Source: Rhodoferax sp. WC2427
GTDB taxonomy: Bacteria > Pseudomonadota > Gammaproteobacteria > Burkholderiales > Burkholderiaceae_C
Length of the DNA stretch: 64,000 bases
Assembly: GCF_040822085.1 (NCBI RefSeq)
Contig: NZ_CP162006.1
Span: forward strand, 3,844,001 to 3,908,000
Reading direction: 5' to 3'
Shown here: one piece after another, positions 45,661-54,268 of the stretch
Position numbering within the stretch: the stretch's first letter is position 1
How the letters are laid out: each line of letters begins with the position of its first letter
Translations under genes and position numbers: made by a program
The notes under the pieces: generated by a model
What the model saw: only the letters and a program-made list of their open reading frames with translations
Databases searched by the model: none
Told to the model about the DNA's origin: nothing

Positions 45661-46040
45661 ATATTTCAATATTCATTAATTAAAAGTCGTCAATTCCCAG
45701 ATAGAAGTTCTCGCCCCGCAAGTCCGCTTGAAAAGCAATCCACCACTGCAAGATCACGCTTACATCTTTTCGCGACTATCGATACAACAGCAATGCGAAA
45801 GTGCGGGCACAATCCCTGCAAGCTGGCCTCACCAAATTTCCCAGTACAAACGACACCCTTGCACCAAGATTGGGCGAAATTTAAGCACTTGCGCCCCTAT
45901 GTGCTGCATTCAATGCATTTGCACCTCTTTGGAAGATTTTATTTTCGTGGGCACGAAACCAGTAAATACAGTTACTATACCGTACAATTTTTTACTCGTC
46001 GATTTAATTTTTATTAAAATAATTTTTTAAATTTATAAAA
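45661..46040. other. 380-bp AT-rich gap with no gene
   Basis: Low-GC sequence between divergent island genes; runs such as ATTTTTATTAAAATAATTTT occur just before the GT2 gene. No supported ORF, repeat or RNA is seen. It presumably carries the promoters of both directions. Confidence 0.5.
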
Positions 46041-47012
46041 ATGAGCAACACATTTCCACCAATAGTCTCCATTATCATGCCTGTGTTCAACACAGGAAAA
46101 TATCTAAACGAAGCCATCGAATCAGTGCTGGGACAACAACCCAGCACTGATTGCGAAGTGCCCGATTTTGAATTGATGGTGGTAGATGACAACAGCACGG
46201 ATCTGGATACCCTGGAGATTTTGCAGAGTTTTACGCATACTGATCCCCGTGTCACTGTACTTAAAAACCAAAGAACCAAAGGCGCCGCTGGTGCCCGAAA
46301 TACCGGCATCCTGCACTCCCAAGGAGAATGGATAGGATTTCTTGATTCGGACGATATATTGACCCCGCAATCGCTGGTAACGCGCTGGCAGGCCATTGCA
46401 AAGAACTCTGAAATCGAATGGATTGGGGCCAAGTTCAAACTATTGAAACCCAAAAAAGATGCATCTGGCGTTCCATTTTTTGAAACGGCGAATGAACTAA
46501 TAGCCAACATTCCTGAAAATAACCACCCTGCTCCGGCAAAGCGCTTGCAGAAGCCCGTAGCCGAGTTTTCCAAGAGTTGCATGATCGGCATCATGACGGT
46601 GCTCATCAAGCGTGAGCTTATTGTGGAAAAAGGTATGTTCAACGAGAAGCTTCGCCGCGCCGAAGATTATCACCTGTGGTTTCAGTGCGCGTTCCAGCAT
46701 GATTTATGGATGCTGGAGTCTGATATTGCATTTTACCGTATCCATTCCGCCAGCCTAACCCATGGCGATGCACCAAAGTTACTGCATGAAGATGCCATGA
46801 TCGAACTTCTGTTAAAAGACCCACAGGCTTTGGCGCATAAAAATTTGCTATTGCAGCGGTTTGATCTGGTCATGCAAGATAACTGCTATTTCTACCGCGG
46901 AAAAAAGCGATTTGGGACCGCATTGCGCAACGCAATACAATGGCTCAAAAAAAGGCCTGGTAATGCCGCGGCTTGGAAAGAGTTGGTGGCTTGTTGCCTC
47001 AGAGTCGCTTGA
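46041..47012 (+). CDS. Family-2 glycosyltransferase
   Basis: A 323-residue GT2 enzyme that transfers a sugar from a nucleotide donor, probably to surface polysaccharide. GT-A features are SIIMPVFNTGKYLNEAIESV, VVDDNSTDLDT, GAAGARNTGILHSQGEW and the metal-binding FLDSDD. The C-terminal third (RRAEDYHLWFQCAF) contains the ED catalytic-base region. It is AT-rich relative to the chromosome and lies in tandem with a second GT2 gene 44 bp on. The substrate is not deducible. Confidence 0.85.
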   Translation: MSNTFPPIVSIIMPVFNTGKYLNEAIESVLGQQPSTDCEVPDFELMVVDDNSTDLDTLEILQSFTHTDPRVTVLKNQRTKGAAGARNTGILHSQGEWIGFLDSDDILTPQSLVTRWQAIAKNSEIEWIGAKFKLLKPKKDASGVPFFETANELIANIPENNHPAPAKRLQKPVAEFSKSCMIGIMTVLIKRELIVEKGMFNEKLRRAEDYHLWFQCAFQHDLWMLESDIAFYRIHSASLTHGDAPKLLHEDAMIELLLKDPQALAHKNLLLQRFDLVMQDNCYFYRGKKRFGTALRNAIQWLKKRPGNAAAWKELVACCLRVA

Positions 47013-47056
47013 GTTTTTTATTTTCAAATAAGCAAATTTGAACCTAGGGTATCCCG

Positions 47057-47986
47057 ATGAAAAAAGAAATTCTGGTGTCGGCGATTGTGTCCACCTATAA
47101 ATCCGAGCGATTTATGCGGCATTGCCTGGAAGACCTGGAACGCCAGACCATCGCAGACCAACTGGAAATTATCATTATTGACAGTTGCTCTCCTGAAAAT
47201 GAGGGCGATATTGTCAGGGATTTTCAAAGCCGGTACAACAATATTGTGTATTTGCGCACCGACCAGCGCGAAGGCTTGTACACCGCCTGGAACCGCGCCG
47301 TGGCCATGGCCCAAGGCAGGTATTTGACGAATGCCAATACCGACGACCGCCACCACCCCGCTTCATTCGAGAAACTGGCGAACCAACTGGATGCTGCACC
47401 CGAGTGTGTATTGGCCTACCACGACCAGCTCACCAGCACGGTTGAAAACGAAACCTATGAAGCCTGTGCGGCCCGCAACACGCGGCGCTTCCGGTTGCCC
47501 GATTTTTCGCACGACACCCTGATCCTGGGTTGCCTGACAGGCTCGCAGCCGATGTGGCGCAGAAGCGTGCATGCCGAGCACGGACTATTCAGTGAGAAAT
47601 ACAGGGTTGCTGCGGATTATGAATTCTGGATGCGCATTGCCCAGACACATGCATTTATCCATGTTGCCGAACCTCTGGGGATTTTTTACGATTCGCCCGA
47701 TACCTTATCGGGTGCCAATAACCGGTTTTCGGTGGATAAAGAAACGCTGGATATCCAGTTGGTGTATGTCGACCGCGCACCCTGGAATAAAAACCCCAAA
47801 AATCGTTCTCGGCTGGCACAAACCGTATTTGCCATTGGCTACCACTATGTGGAGAAACTCCACGACCTGGGCAAAGCCAAGTTGTTTTTGCGGGAAGCCT
47901 GGAAGCTGGACAGGACCAACCTGAACCTGGCCAAAACCTTTCTGTTGCGTGGCGTCCTCAAAAGCCAACATGGCCTGAAGGCCTAG
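47057..47986 (+). CDS. Family-2 glycosyltransferase
   Basis: A 309-residue GT2 enzyme with VSAIVSTYKSERFMRHCLED, IIIDSCSPENEGDI, TDQREGLYTAWNRAVAMAQG and the acidic NANTDDRHH in place of the usual DxDD. The ED-like motif is in RVAADYEFWMRI. Base composition is intermediate between the island and the chromosome. It probably acts in the same pathway as the preceding GT2. It ends 15 bp before the convergent plsC-like gene. Confidence 0.83.
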   Translation: MKKEILVSAIVSTYKSERFMRHCLEDLERQTIADQLEIIIIDSCSPENEGDIVRDFQSRYNNIVYLRTDQREGLYTAWNRAVAMAQGRYLTNANTDDRHHPASFEKLANQLDAAPECVLAYHDQLTSTVENETYEACAARNTRRFRLPDFSHDTLILGCLTGSQPMWRRSVHAEHGLFSEKYRVAADYEFWMRIAQTHAFIHVAEPLGIFYDSPDTLSGANNRFSVDKETLDIQLVYVDRAPWNKNPKNRSRLAQTVFAIGYHYVEKLHDLGKAKLFLREAWKLDRTNLNLAKTFLLRGVLKSQHGLKA

Positions 47987-48001
47987 CACGCATTCAGCGC
48001 T

Positions 48002-48739
48002 TCAGGCCTGCCGCAACCGCTCCACGGTGTGCTGCAGATCCAGCGCCCATGTGCGGCGGTCGCGGCCGGCGGCATGCTCCGGTGTGCCAAAGCGCACCTC
48101 CGCCCCGAGCGTACGGGCCCCCAGCGTGCGCCAAAGCGAGCCCAGCAGCGTTTCGTCACCCACAAAACTGGGCGCAAAGTGCAAGTCCCCGGTGTGCACG
48201 TCCACAAAACGCAAGGCCAGTGGCAGCACCGCCACGTCGGCCGATATCGCCGCTTGCAGCAGGTTGGCGTGGAAGGGCAGCATGCCGCGGCCGTCGCCCG
48301 TCGTACCCTCAGGGAACACGGCCACCACCTCGCCCGCCCGCAGGCGCTCGGCCATGTGGTGGACCACGCGCATCGCGTCGCGGCGGGATTCGCGCTCGAT
48401 GTAGAGCGTGCCCGCGCCGGTGGCCAGGGTGCCGACGACGGGCCAGTGCTTGACGTCGGCTTTCGACACAAAGCGGCAATACCCTGCGGCGTGGATGACG
48501 GCAATGTCCAGCCACGAGATGTGGTTGGCCACCAGCAGCAAGGGGCCCTGCGCCGGGGGCGTGCCCTGTACCCGTAGCGTGATGCCCATGACCTGCAACA
48601 CCTCTAGCGACCAGGTCTGCACCCGTTGCCCGCGCGCCGCATCGTCCATCTGCGGAAAGTGTCGACGGATGGTCCACCAGCCGACGCCGATATGCCACAA
48701 CAAGCGCAGCACCCGGCCCAGGACACGGAAAAAATGCAT
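48002..48739 (-). CDS. plsC: 1-acyl-sn-glycerol-3-phosphate acyltransferase
   Basis: Membrane-associated acyltransferase making phosphatidic acid from lysophosphatidic acid, 245 residues. The catalytic NHISWLDIAV contains the HX4D motif, and FPEGTTGDGRGML is the substrate-binding motif. An N-terminal hydrophobic segment is present. It is the last gene of the yqgE-pyr operon; a palindromic repeat fills the 66-bp gap upstream. Confidence 0.9.
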   Translation of the reverse strand: MHFFRVLGRVLRLLWHIGVGWWTIRRHFPQMDDAARGQRVQTWSLEVLQVMGITLRVQGTPPAQGPLLLVANHISWLDIAVIHAAGYCRFVSKADVKHWPVVGTLATGAGTLYIERESRRDAMRVVHHMAERLRAGEVVAVFPEGTTGDGRGMLPFHANLLQAAISADVAVLPLALRFVDVHTGDLHFAPSFVGDETLLGSLWRTLGARTLGAEVRFGTPEHAAGRDRRTWALDLQHTVERLRQA

Positions 48740-48751
48740 GTAAATTTATAA

Positions 48752-48805
48752 GAAATAGCCGGCCAGCGCTGATGGAATAAGCACGAGCAGCTATTTATTT
48801 GATAG
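48752..48805. repeat. Palindromic repeat copy F
   Basis: GAAATAGCCGGCCAGCGC at the left and GCACGAGCAGCTATT ending GATAG (48805) at the right, directly abutting the pyrX stop (TTA, 48806-48808). It separates pyrX from plsC within one operon. Confidence 0.75.
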
Positions 48806-50107
48806 TTAGGTGAGGCGGGCTTCAAACGCTACGTGCCCGGCCACTACCGCGCAGCGCACCCGGCCTGGCAGCTCGTAGCCCGAGAACGGCGTGTGCTTGC
48901 CCTGGCTGCGCAAGGTGTCGGCGGTAACGGTCCAGCGGGCGGCAGGGTCGAACACGCACACGTCGGCCACACCGCCCACCACCAGCTGGCCCACGCTGGC
49001 CTGCAAGGTGCCCAGGCTGGTGCCCAGCACGGCGGCGGGGGCGTTGGTTACGGTGGCCAGGGCGCGGTGCAGAGGCACGCCGTCGTCTTCGCTCCATTTC
49101 AAGGCCAGGCTGAGCAGCAGTTCCAGGCCGGTGGCACCCGGCTCGGCTTCGGCGAACGGCAGGGCTTTGGCATCGGCCTCGACCGGCGTGTGGTCGGACA
49201 CCAGCGCGTCGATGGTGCCGTCGGCCAGGGCGGCGCGCAGTGCGTCGCGGTCGCGTTGCTGGCGCAGCGGGGGGGTCAGGCGGGCGCGGCTGTCGAAGTA
49301 GCCGATGTCGGTGTCCGTCAGGTGCAGCGAGTTGATGCTGACATCGCAGGTGACACGCAGGCCGTCTTTCTTGGCCTGGCGCACCAGGGCAATGCCGGCG
49401 GCACTGCTGATGCGGCACAGGTGGACGCGGGCACCGGTGGTTTTGAGCAGCTCAAAAATGGTGTGCAGCGCAATGGTTTCTGCCGCCACCGGCACGCCGC
49501 CCAGGCCCATGCGGGTGGCCAGCGCACCGCTGGCGGCCACGCCCTTGCCCAGGTGCAGCTCTTGCGGACGCAGCCAGACCGGGTAGTCGAAGGTGGCGGC
49601 GTATTGCAGCGCGCGCTGCAGCACCTGGGTGTTACCCAGCGGCACCTCGGCCTGGCCGAAGCCGATGCAGCCCGCGCCGGTGAGCTCGACCATCTCGGTC
49701 AGCACCTCGCCCTGCAGGCCCCGGGTGAGCGCGCCCAGCGGAAACAGGCGCGACTGGTGGTTCTTTTTGGCGCGAAACTTCAGCATCTGCACCAGGCCGG
49801 GCTCGTCCAGCACGGGGTCGGTGTCGGGGGGGCAGACCAGGCTGGTCACGCCACCGGCTGCGGCCGCCGCCATTTCGGACTCCATCATGCCTTCGTGCTC
49901 GTAGCCGGGCTCGCGCAGGCGGGCGCACAGATCTACCAGGCCAGGCAGCACGATGCAGCCACTGGCATCGACCACGCGGTCAGGCTGGAAGTCGGGCAGG
50001 TCGCGGCCCATCGCAATGATGCGGCCAGTGGCGATGGAAATGGAGCCGGTGGTGTCCAGCCCGCTGGCGGGGTCGATGATGCGACCGTGTTGGATCAGGG
50101 TTTTCAT
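48806..50107 (-). CDS. pyrX: Dihydroorotase homologue PyrX lacking catalytic histidines
   Basis: A 433-residue amidohydrolase-fold protein next to pyrB. In active dihydroorotase the metal site begins with HxH before LREPG; here it reads VDLCARLREPGYEHEG with both histidines gone, and the later HH pair is replaced by SINSLHLTDT. Only SDHTPV keeps an Asp/His. It therefore is probably a non-catalytic subunit that stabilises aspartate transcarbamoylase, as the PyrC' type does in Pseudomonas, and a separate active PyrC should exist elsewhere. Length and position support this. Confidence 0.85.
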   Translation of the reverse strand: MKTLIQHGRIIDPASGLDTTGSISIATGRIIAMGRDLPDFQPDRVVDASGCIVLPGLVDLCARLREPGYEHEGMMESEMAAAAAGGVTSLVCPPDTDPVLDEPGLVQMLKFRAKKNHQSRLFPLGALTRGLQGEVLTEMVELTGAGCIGFGQAEVPLGNTQVLQRALQYAATFDYPVWLRPQELHLGKGVAASGALATRMGLGGVPVAAETIALHTIFELLKTTGARVHLCRISSAAGIALVRQAKKDGLRVTCDVSINSLHLTDTDIGYFDSRARLTPPLRQQRDRDALRAALADGTIDALVSDHTPVEADAKALPFAEAEPGATGLELLLSLALKWSEDDGVPLHRALATVTNAPAAVLGTSLGTLQASVGQLVVGGVADVCVFDPAARWTVTADTLRSQGKHTPFSGYELPGRVRCAVVAGHVAFEARLT

Positions 50108-50118
50108 ATTTTTATACC

Positions 50119-50173
50119 AAACAGGGCTCTAGCGCTTATTGAATGAGCACGAGCAGCTATGGATTGAATAGCA
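50119..50173. repeat. Palindromic repeat copy G
   Basis: AACAGGGCTCTAGCGCTT at the left and GCACGAGCAGCTATG ending ATAGCA (50173) at the right. It lies between pyrB and pyrX within the operon, 8 bp past the pyrB stop. Confidence 0.75.
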
Positions 50174-50180
50174 AACACGG

Positions 50181-51146
50181 TCAGGCCTCGTTGCCTGCGA
50201 CGATGCCCATCACCGCCATGCGCACGGCGATGCCGAAGGTCACCTGCGGCAGGATCACGCTTTGTTTGCCGTCGACCACCGCCGAGTCGATCTCTACGCC
50301 GCGGTTGATCGGGCCGGGGTGCATCACGATGGCATCGGACTTGGCCAGTGCCAGTTTTTCGGGCGTCAGGCCGAAGCTGCGGAAGAATTCCTGGCTGGAC
50401 GGCAGCAGCGCGCCGCTCATGCGCTCGTTTTGCAGGCGCAGCATGATGACCACGTCGCAGTCCTTGATGCCCTCTTCCAGCGTGTGGCACACGCGCACGC
50501 CCATCTGCGCCATGTCGGCAGGCACCAGGGTCTTGGGGCCGACCACGCGCACTTCGGCGCAGCCCAGGGTGGTGAGCGCGTGGATGTCGGAGCGGGCCAC
50601 GCGCGAGTGCAGTACGTCGCCAACGATGGCCACGGTGAGGTTGCTGAAGTCTTTTTTGTAGTGCCGGATGGTGTACATGTCCAGCAGCCCCTGGGTCGGG
50701 TGGGCGTGGCGGCCATCGCCCGCGTTCACCACGTGCACGTGGGGTGCCACGTGCTGGGCGATCAGGTAGGGCGCGCCGGATTCGCTGTGCCGCACCACAA
50801 AGATGTCGGCGGCCATGGCGCTGAGGTTGGCGATGGTGTCCAGCAGCGACTCGCCCTTGGCGGCGCTGGAGCGGGCGATGTCGAGGTTGATCACGTCGGC
50901 GCTCAGGCGCTTGGCGGCGATGTCGAAGGTGGTGCGGGTGCGGGTGGAGTTTTCGAAAAACAGGTTGAACACACTCTTACCGCGCAGTAAGGGCACTTTT
51001 TTGACCTCGCGGTCGTTCACGCTGACGAAATTGGCGGCGGTGTCCAGGATCTGCGTCAGGATGTCTTTGGGCAGGCCTTCGGTAGACAGCAGGTGGACCA
51101 GTTCGCCGTGCTTGTTGAGTTGGGGGTTGTTGCGTTTGTAGAGCAT
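50181..51146 (-). CDS. pyrB: Aspartate carbamoyltransferase catalytic subunit
   Basis: Condenses aspartate and carbamoyl phosphate in pyrimidine synthesis, 321 residues. The carbamoyl-phosphate motif [15 protein letters not shown] is intact, with [12 protein letters not shown] and [12 protein letters not shown] further on. It belongs to the large ATCase class that works with a PyrX subunit. A gap of 15 bp separates it from pyrR upstream. Confidence 0.95.
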   Translation of the reverse strand: MLYKRNNPQLNKHGELVHLLSTEGLPKDILTQILDTAANFVSVNDREVKKVPLLRGKSVFNLFFENSTRTRTTFDIAAKRLSADVINLDIARSSAAKGESLLDTIANLSAMAADIFVVRHSESGAPYLIAQHVAPHVHVVNAGDGRHAHPTQGLLDMYTIRHYKKDFSNLTVAIVGDVLHSRVARSDIHALTTLGCAEVRVVGPKTLVPADMAQMGVRVCHTLEEGIKDCDVVIMLRLQNERMSGALLPSSQEFFRSFGLTPEKLALAKSDAIVMHPGPINRGVEIDSAVVDGKQSVILPQVTFGIAVRMAVMGIVAGNEA

Positions 51147-51161
51147 GTTTAACCTTGGAAA

Positions 51162-51743
51162 CTAGCCTTCTACGTTGAAACTGAAGGCGCCCGTGGCGCT
51201 GCGCGCCAGTTCGAGCTTCTGGGTGGCGGGCAGGGCCACGCGGGCGGCGGCAAAGTCAGGCTGGATGGGCAGCTCGCGCCCGCCCCGGTCCACCAGCACG
51301 GCCAATCTGACCGCCGACGGGCGGCCATAGTCGAACAGCTCGTTGACCACGGCGCGGATGGTGCGGCCGGTGTAGAGCACGTCGTCCAGCAGGATGATGT
51401 GGGCCCCATTCACGTCGAAGTCCAGCGCGGTCTGCCCGCCACTGCCTGAGACCATGCCACGCTTCGCGAAATCGTCGCGGTGCATGGCGCTGGATATCAC
51501 GCCGGGTTTGCCGGGCAGTTGCAGGTCGGCCTGCAGGCGCTCGGCCAGCCAGGCCCCGCCGGAGGTGATGCCGACCAGGCGGGTGTCGGGCTGCAGCAAG
51601 GCGCGCACGCCCTTCAATAACTCCAGGTAAAGCGCTTCGGCGTTCAGCAAAAGGGCCCCCACGCTTGTCGCTCCGCGTACTGCGCTGCCCCCCAGGGGGG
51701 CCTTCCCGCCTTGGGACGGCCCTGCGTCGGTCAATGTGCTCAC
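51162..51743 (-). CDS. pyrR: PyrR regulatory protein / uracil phosphoribosyltransferase
   Basis: A 193-residue PRTase-fold protein that in Gram-positives senses UMP and controls pyr mRNA. The PRPP loop IILLDDVLYTGRTIRAVV and the segment LVGITSGGAWLAERLQ are conserved. The GTG start at 51743 overlaps the ruvX stop (GTGA). Homologues usually start near LLNAEALYLELL, so the first about 30 residues (rich in Gly/Ala/Ser) look like an added extension encoded by a C6-A-G6 hairpin. Mechanism in this organism is unknown. Confidence 0.88.
   Translation of the reverse strand: MSTLTDAGPSQGGKAPLGGSAVRGATSVGALLLNAEALYLELLKGVRALLQPDTRLVGITSGGAWLAERLQADLQLPGKPGVISSAMHRDDFAKRGMVSGSGGQTALDFDVNGAHIILLDDVLYTGRTIRAVVNELFDYGRPSAVRLAVLVDRGGRELPIQPDFAAARVALPATQKLELARSATGAFSFNVEG
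51688..51700. other. C6-A-G6 palindrome within the pyrR 5' coding region
   Basis: Six C, one A, six G, encoding part of GGKAPLGGSAV. The surroundings (GCGTACTGCGCTG; CCTTGGGACGGCC) resemble a GC-rich intergenic element rather than conserved coding sequence. Confidence 0.5.
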
Positions 51744-52150
51744 GGGATACTCCTCAAAAATTGTTCCAGGATGATGCAGGCCGCAGCGGCATCTGCGTCT
51801 TTTGCACCCATCTCTAGCGCTTCTGTGGTGCTATAGCGCTCATCGACCTCGAAAACCGGCAGATTAAAACGCCCGCGCAACTGGCGGGCAAACTTTTGCG
51901 CGCGCCGGGTGTTGTCGTGGGCTGCGCCGTCAGGGTGGAACGGCACGCCGATCACCAAGGCATCGGGCTGCCATTCCTTGACGCGGGCGGCGATGGGGAT
52001 GAAGCGGGCATCACCCTCGGCGGCGATGGTGCCCTGCGGCGTAGCGGTACGGGTCAGGCGGTTGCCAACGGCAACGCCGGTGCGCTTTTGGCCGTAGTCG
52101 AAGGCCAGGAAAGATTGCAGATGTGCGGGGACGGCTACTGGCTCGGTCAT
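51740..52150 (-). CDS. ruvX: RuvX/YqgF-family RNase H-fold nuclease
   Basis: A 136-residue putative Holliday-junction resolvase, also linked to pre-16S rRNA processing. RNase H-fold motifs are FLAFDYGQKRTGVAVG, LVIGVPFHPDGAAHDNT and VDERYSTTEAL, with the family C-terminus DADAAAACIILEQFL. The ATG at 52150 overlaps the yqgE stop by four bases (ATGA). Confidence 0.93.
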   Translation of the reverse strand: MTEPVAVPAHLQSFLAFDYGQKRTGVAVGNRLTRTATPQGTIAAEGDARFIPIAARVKEWQPDALVIGVPFHPDGAAHDNTRRAQKFARQLRGRFNLPVFEVDERYSTTEALEMGAKDADAAAACIILEQFLRSIP

Positions 52151-52746
52151 GCATGCCCTGCTTCGGGCGAGAGCATCCACGACTGCAACCCCAGCAGCAG
52201 CAAAGCCTGGTCGTAGCGCTCGGCCACCGGGGTGTCAAAAATCACGCCCAGGTCGGCCTCCACCGTGAGCCAGCTGTTTTCGCCCAGTTCTGCCTCCAGC
52301 TGGCCCTCGCCCCAGGCCGAATAACCCAGGGACACCAGCACCCGGCGCGGCCCGGCGCCAGTGGACAGGGCTTCGAGCACATCTTTGGAGGTGGTCATCT
52401 CCAGCCCGCCGGGGATGGCCATGGTGGAGGCGTACACCGACTCGGACGGGTCGATGTCGGTGCCGATAAAGGCCTCGTGCAGCACAAAGCCGCGCTCGGT
52501 CTGCACCGGGCCGCCCTGGAACACCGGGCTTTCGCTCAGGTCGGCACGGCGCAGTGGCAGCTCGACCTTGTCGAACAGGCTTTTGAGGCTGATGTCGCTG
52601 GGCTTGTTGATCACCAGGCCCATGGCACCGCGCGGGCTGTGCTCACACAGATACACCACGCTTTTGGCGAAGGCTTCGTCCTCCAGACCGGGCATCGCGA
52701 TCAAAAAGTGATGCGTCAGGTTCATCGGGGCAGTGTCGGTGGTCAT
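52147..52746 (-). CDS. YqgE/AlgH family protein (UPF0301)
   Basis: A 199-residue protein of the YqgE/AlgH family, always near ruvX/yqgF but of uncertain function. Motifs are NLTHHFLIAMPGLEDEAFAK, HSPRGAMGLVINKPSD, GGPVQTERGFVLHEAF and GYSAWGEGQLEAEL. It begins the minus-strand operon leading to plsC. The 251-bp region upstream is shared with the divergent sarcosine oxidase operon. Confidence 0.93.
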   Translation of the reverse strand: MTTDTAPMNLTHHFLIAMPGLEDEAFAKSVVYLCEHSPRGAMGLVINKPSDISLKSLFDKVELPLRRADLSESPVFQGGPVQTERGFVLHEAFIGTDIDPSESVYASTMAIPGGLEMTTSKDVLEALSTGAGPRRVLVSLGYSAWGEGQLEAELGENSWLTVEADLGVIFDTPVAERYDQALLLLGLQSWMLSPEAGHA

Positions 52747-52821
52747 TCTGTAATTTTAAGGGGTCCAAGAGCGTTCCCAAAGCACATGTCCGCAGGGCAT
52801 GTAAAGAGACAAATTTGGCGC

Positions 52822-52842
52822 AATTCGACCGAATGTCGAATT
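52822..52842. promoter_or_regulatory. Inverted repeat upstream of soxB (site 1)
   Basis: AATTCGAC-CGAAT-GTCGAATT: perfect 8-bp arms with a 5-nt spacer. It lies 155 bp before soxB and 75 bp before yqgE. Size and AT content fit a dimeric repressor or activator operator, probably for the sarcosine/betaine operon. Confidence 0.45.
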
Positions 52843-52917
52843 TGAACAAGTGTGCGTCTGCAAGGCGCAAGGTGACACGCGGGTGACATCGAACAATGCA
52901 TGCACGACATATGCAGC

Positions 52918-52950
52918 ATCTGCAAGCAACCCTTAGACGGCCTTGCAGAT
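52918..52950. promoter_or_regulatory. Inverted repeat upstream of soxB (site 2)
   Basis: ATCTGCAAG (52918-52926) and CTTGCAGAT (52942-52950), perfect 9-bp arms with 15-nt spacer. A third TCTGCAAG occurs at 52857-52864 in direct orientation. It sits 47 bp before the soxB start and may be an activator site or an mRNA leader stem. Confidence 0.4.
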
Positions 52951-52997
52951 ACCGCCTAAGTCCTGACGCAGATCCATTGGACCCCCACGAGAACCAC

Positions 52998-54257
52998 ATG
53001 CGCGGCCAAAACTACTCAATCTGGAGCCTGCTCAAGCACGGCTTTAAAAACCACCAAACCTGGGAACCCGCCTGGGAACGGGTGGCCTTGAAACCTTCCT
53101 ACGACGTGGTCATCGTCGGCGGTGGCGGGCATGGCCTGGCCACAGCCTACTACCTGGCCAAAAACCACCCCGAGGTCGGCAAGATCGCGGTGCTGGAAAA
53201 AGGCTACCTCGGCGGCGGCAATACGGCGCGCAACACCACCATCGTGCGCTCCAACTACCTGTGGGACGAATCCGCCGCGATCTACGAGCATTCGCTGAAG
53301 CTGTGGGAGGGCCTGACCGAGGACCTGAACTTCAACGTCATGTTCAGCCAGCGCGGCGTGTTCAACCTGGGCCACACCCTGCAGGACATGCGCGACATCG
53401 AGCGCCGGGTCAATGCCAACGCCCTGCAAGGCGTGGATGCCCATGTGCTGAACGCGCAGGAAGTCAAAGAAAAGATCCCCCAGCTCGACTGCAGCCGCAG
53501 CCGCCGCTTCCCGGTGCTGGGTGCCAGCTGGCAGCCGCGTGCCGGTGTGGCCCACCACGATGCCGTGGCCCGGGGCTTCGCCCGTGCCGCCAGCCGTCTG
53601 GGTGTGGACCTGATCGAGGGCTGCGAAGTCACCGGCATGGATATCCAGAATGGCCAAATCCGCGGCCTGCAAACCAACCTGGGTGCCATCAAGACCGAAC
53701 GCGTGGGTTGCGTGGCCGCCGGCCACTCCTCGGTGCTGGCCAAGATGGCCGGGCTGCGCATGCCGCTGGAAAGCCACCCGCTGCAGGCCTTTGTGTCCGA
53801 ATCCATGCAGCGCGTGATCGACACGGTGATCATGTCCAACGCGGTGCACGGCTACCTCAGCCAGTCCGACAAGGGCGAGTTGGTGATTGGCGCAGGCATC
53901 GACAGCTACCTGGGCTACGGCCAGCGCGGCAGCCCGCACGTGATCGAGCACACCGCCGCCGCCATCATCGAGCTGTTCCCCCAGTTCTCGCGCGTACGCA
54001 TGAACCGCCAGTGGGGCGGCATTGTGGACGTAACCCCCGACGCCTGCCCGATCATCTCCAAGACCGCCGTGCAAGGCCTGTTCTTCAACTGCGGCTGGGG
54101 CACCGGCGGCTTCAAGGCCACACCGGGTTCGGGCCATGTGTTTGCCGACATGCTGGCCAAGGGCGGGCCCGGCCCACTGTCCAAAGCCTTCTCCGTAGAC
54201 CGCTTCCACACCGGCCATTTGATCGACGAACACGGCGCCGCTGGCGTCGCACATTGA
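52998..54257 (+). CDS. soxB: Sarcosine oxidase subunit beta
   Basis: FAD-containing catalytic subunit (419 residues) of heterotetrameric sarcosine oxidase, which demethylates sarcosine to glycine. The dinucleotide-binding motif [20 protein letters not shown] is near residue 35, with [19 protein letters not shown] and the C-terminal [16 protein letters not shown], typical of DadA-like oxidases and SoxB. The ATG at 52998 gives the usual [15 protein letters not shown] start. It is first in the soxBDAG-glyA operon. Confidence 0.95.
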   Translation: MRGQNYSIWSLLKHGFKNHQTWEPAWERVALKPSYDVVIVGGGGHGLATAYYLAKNHPEVGKIAVLEKGYLGGGNTARNTTIVRSNYLWDESAAIYEHSLKLWEGLTEDLNFNVMFSQRGVFNLGHTLQDMRDIERRVNANALQGVDAHVLNAQEVKEKIPQLDCSRSRRFPVLGASWQPRAGVAHHDAVARGFARAASRLGVDLIEGCEVTGMDIQNGQIRGLQTNLGAIKTERVGCVAAGHSSVLAKMAGLRMPLESHPLQAFVSESMQRVIDTVIMSNAVHGYLSQSDKGELVIGAGIDSYLGYGQRGSPHVIEHTAAAIIELFPQFSRVRMNRQWGGIVDVTPDACPIISKTAVQGLFFNCGWGTGGFKATPGSGHVFADMLAKGGPGPLSKAFSVDRFHTGHLIDEHGAAGVAH

Positions 54258-54268
54258 GCGAAACGACC

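Noticed and set aside
45728..46030. 100-residue frame in the AT-rich gap
   Set aside because: Frame starts in non-coding AT-rich sequence, has no family features and ends against the GT2 start.
51800..51860. TCTAGCGCTTCTGTGGTGC in ruvX looked like a repeat half
   Set aside because: It encodes the conserved VDERYSTTEAL motif and lacks the TAGCA end, so chance similarity is more likely.
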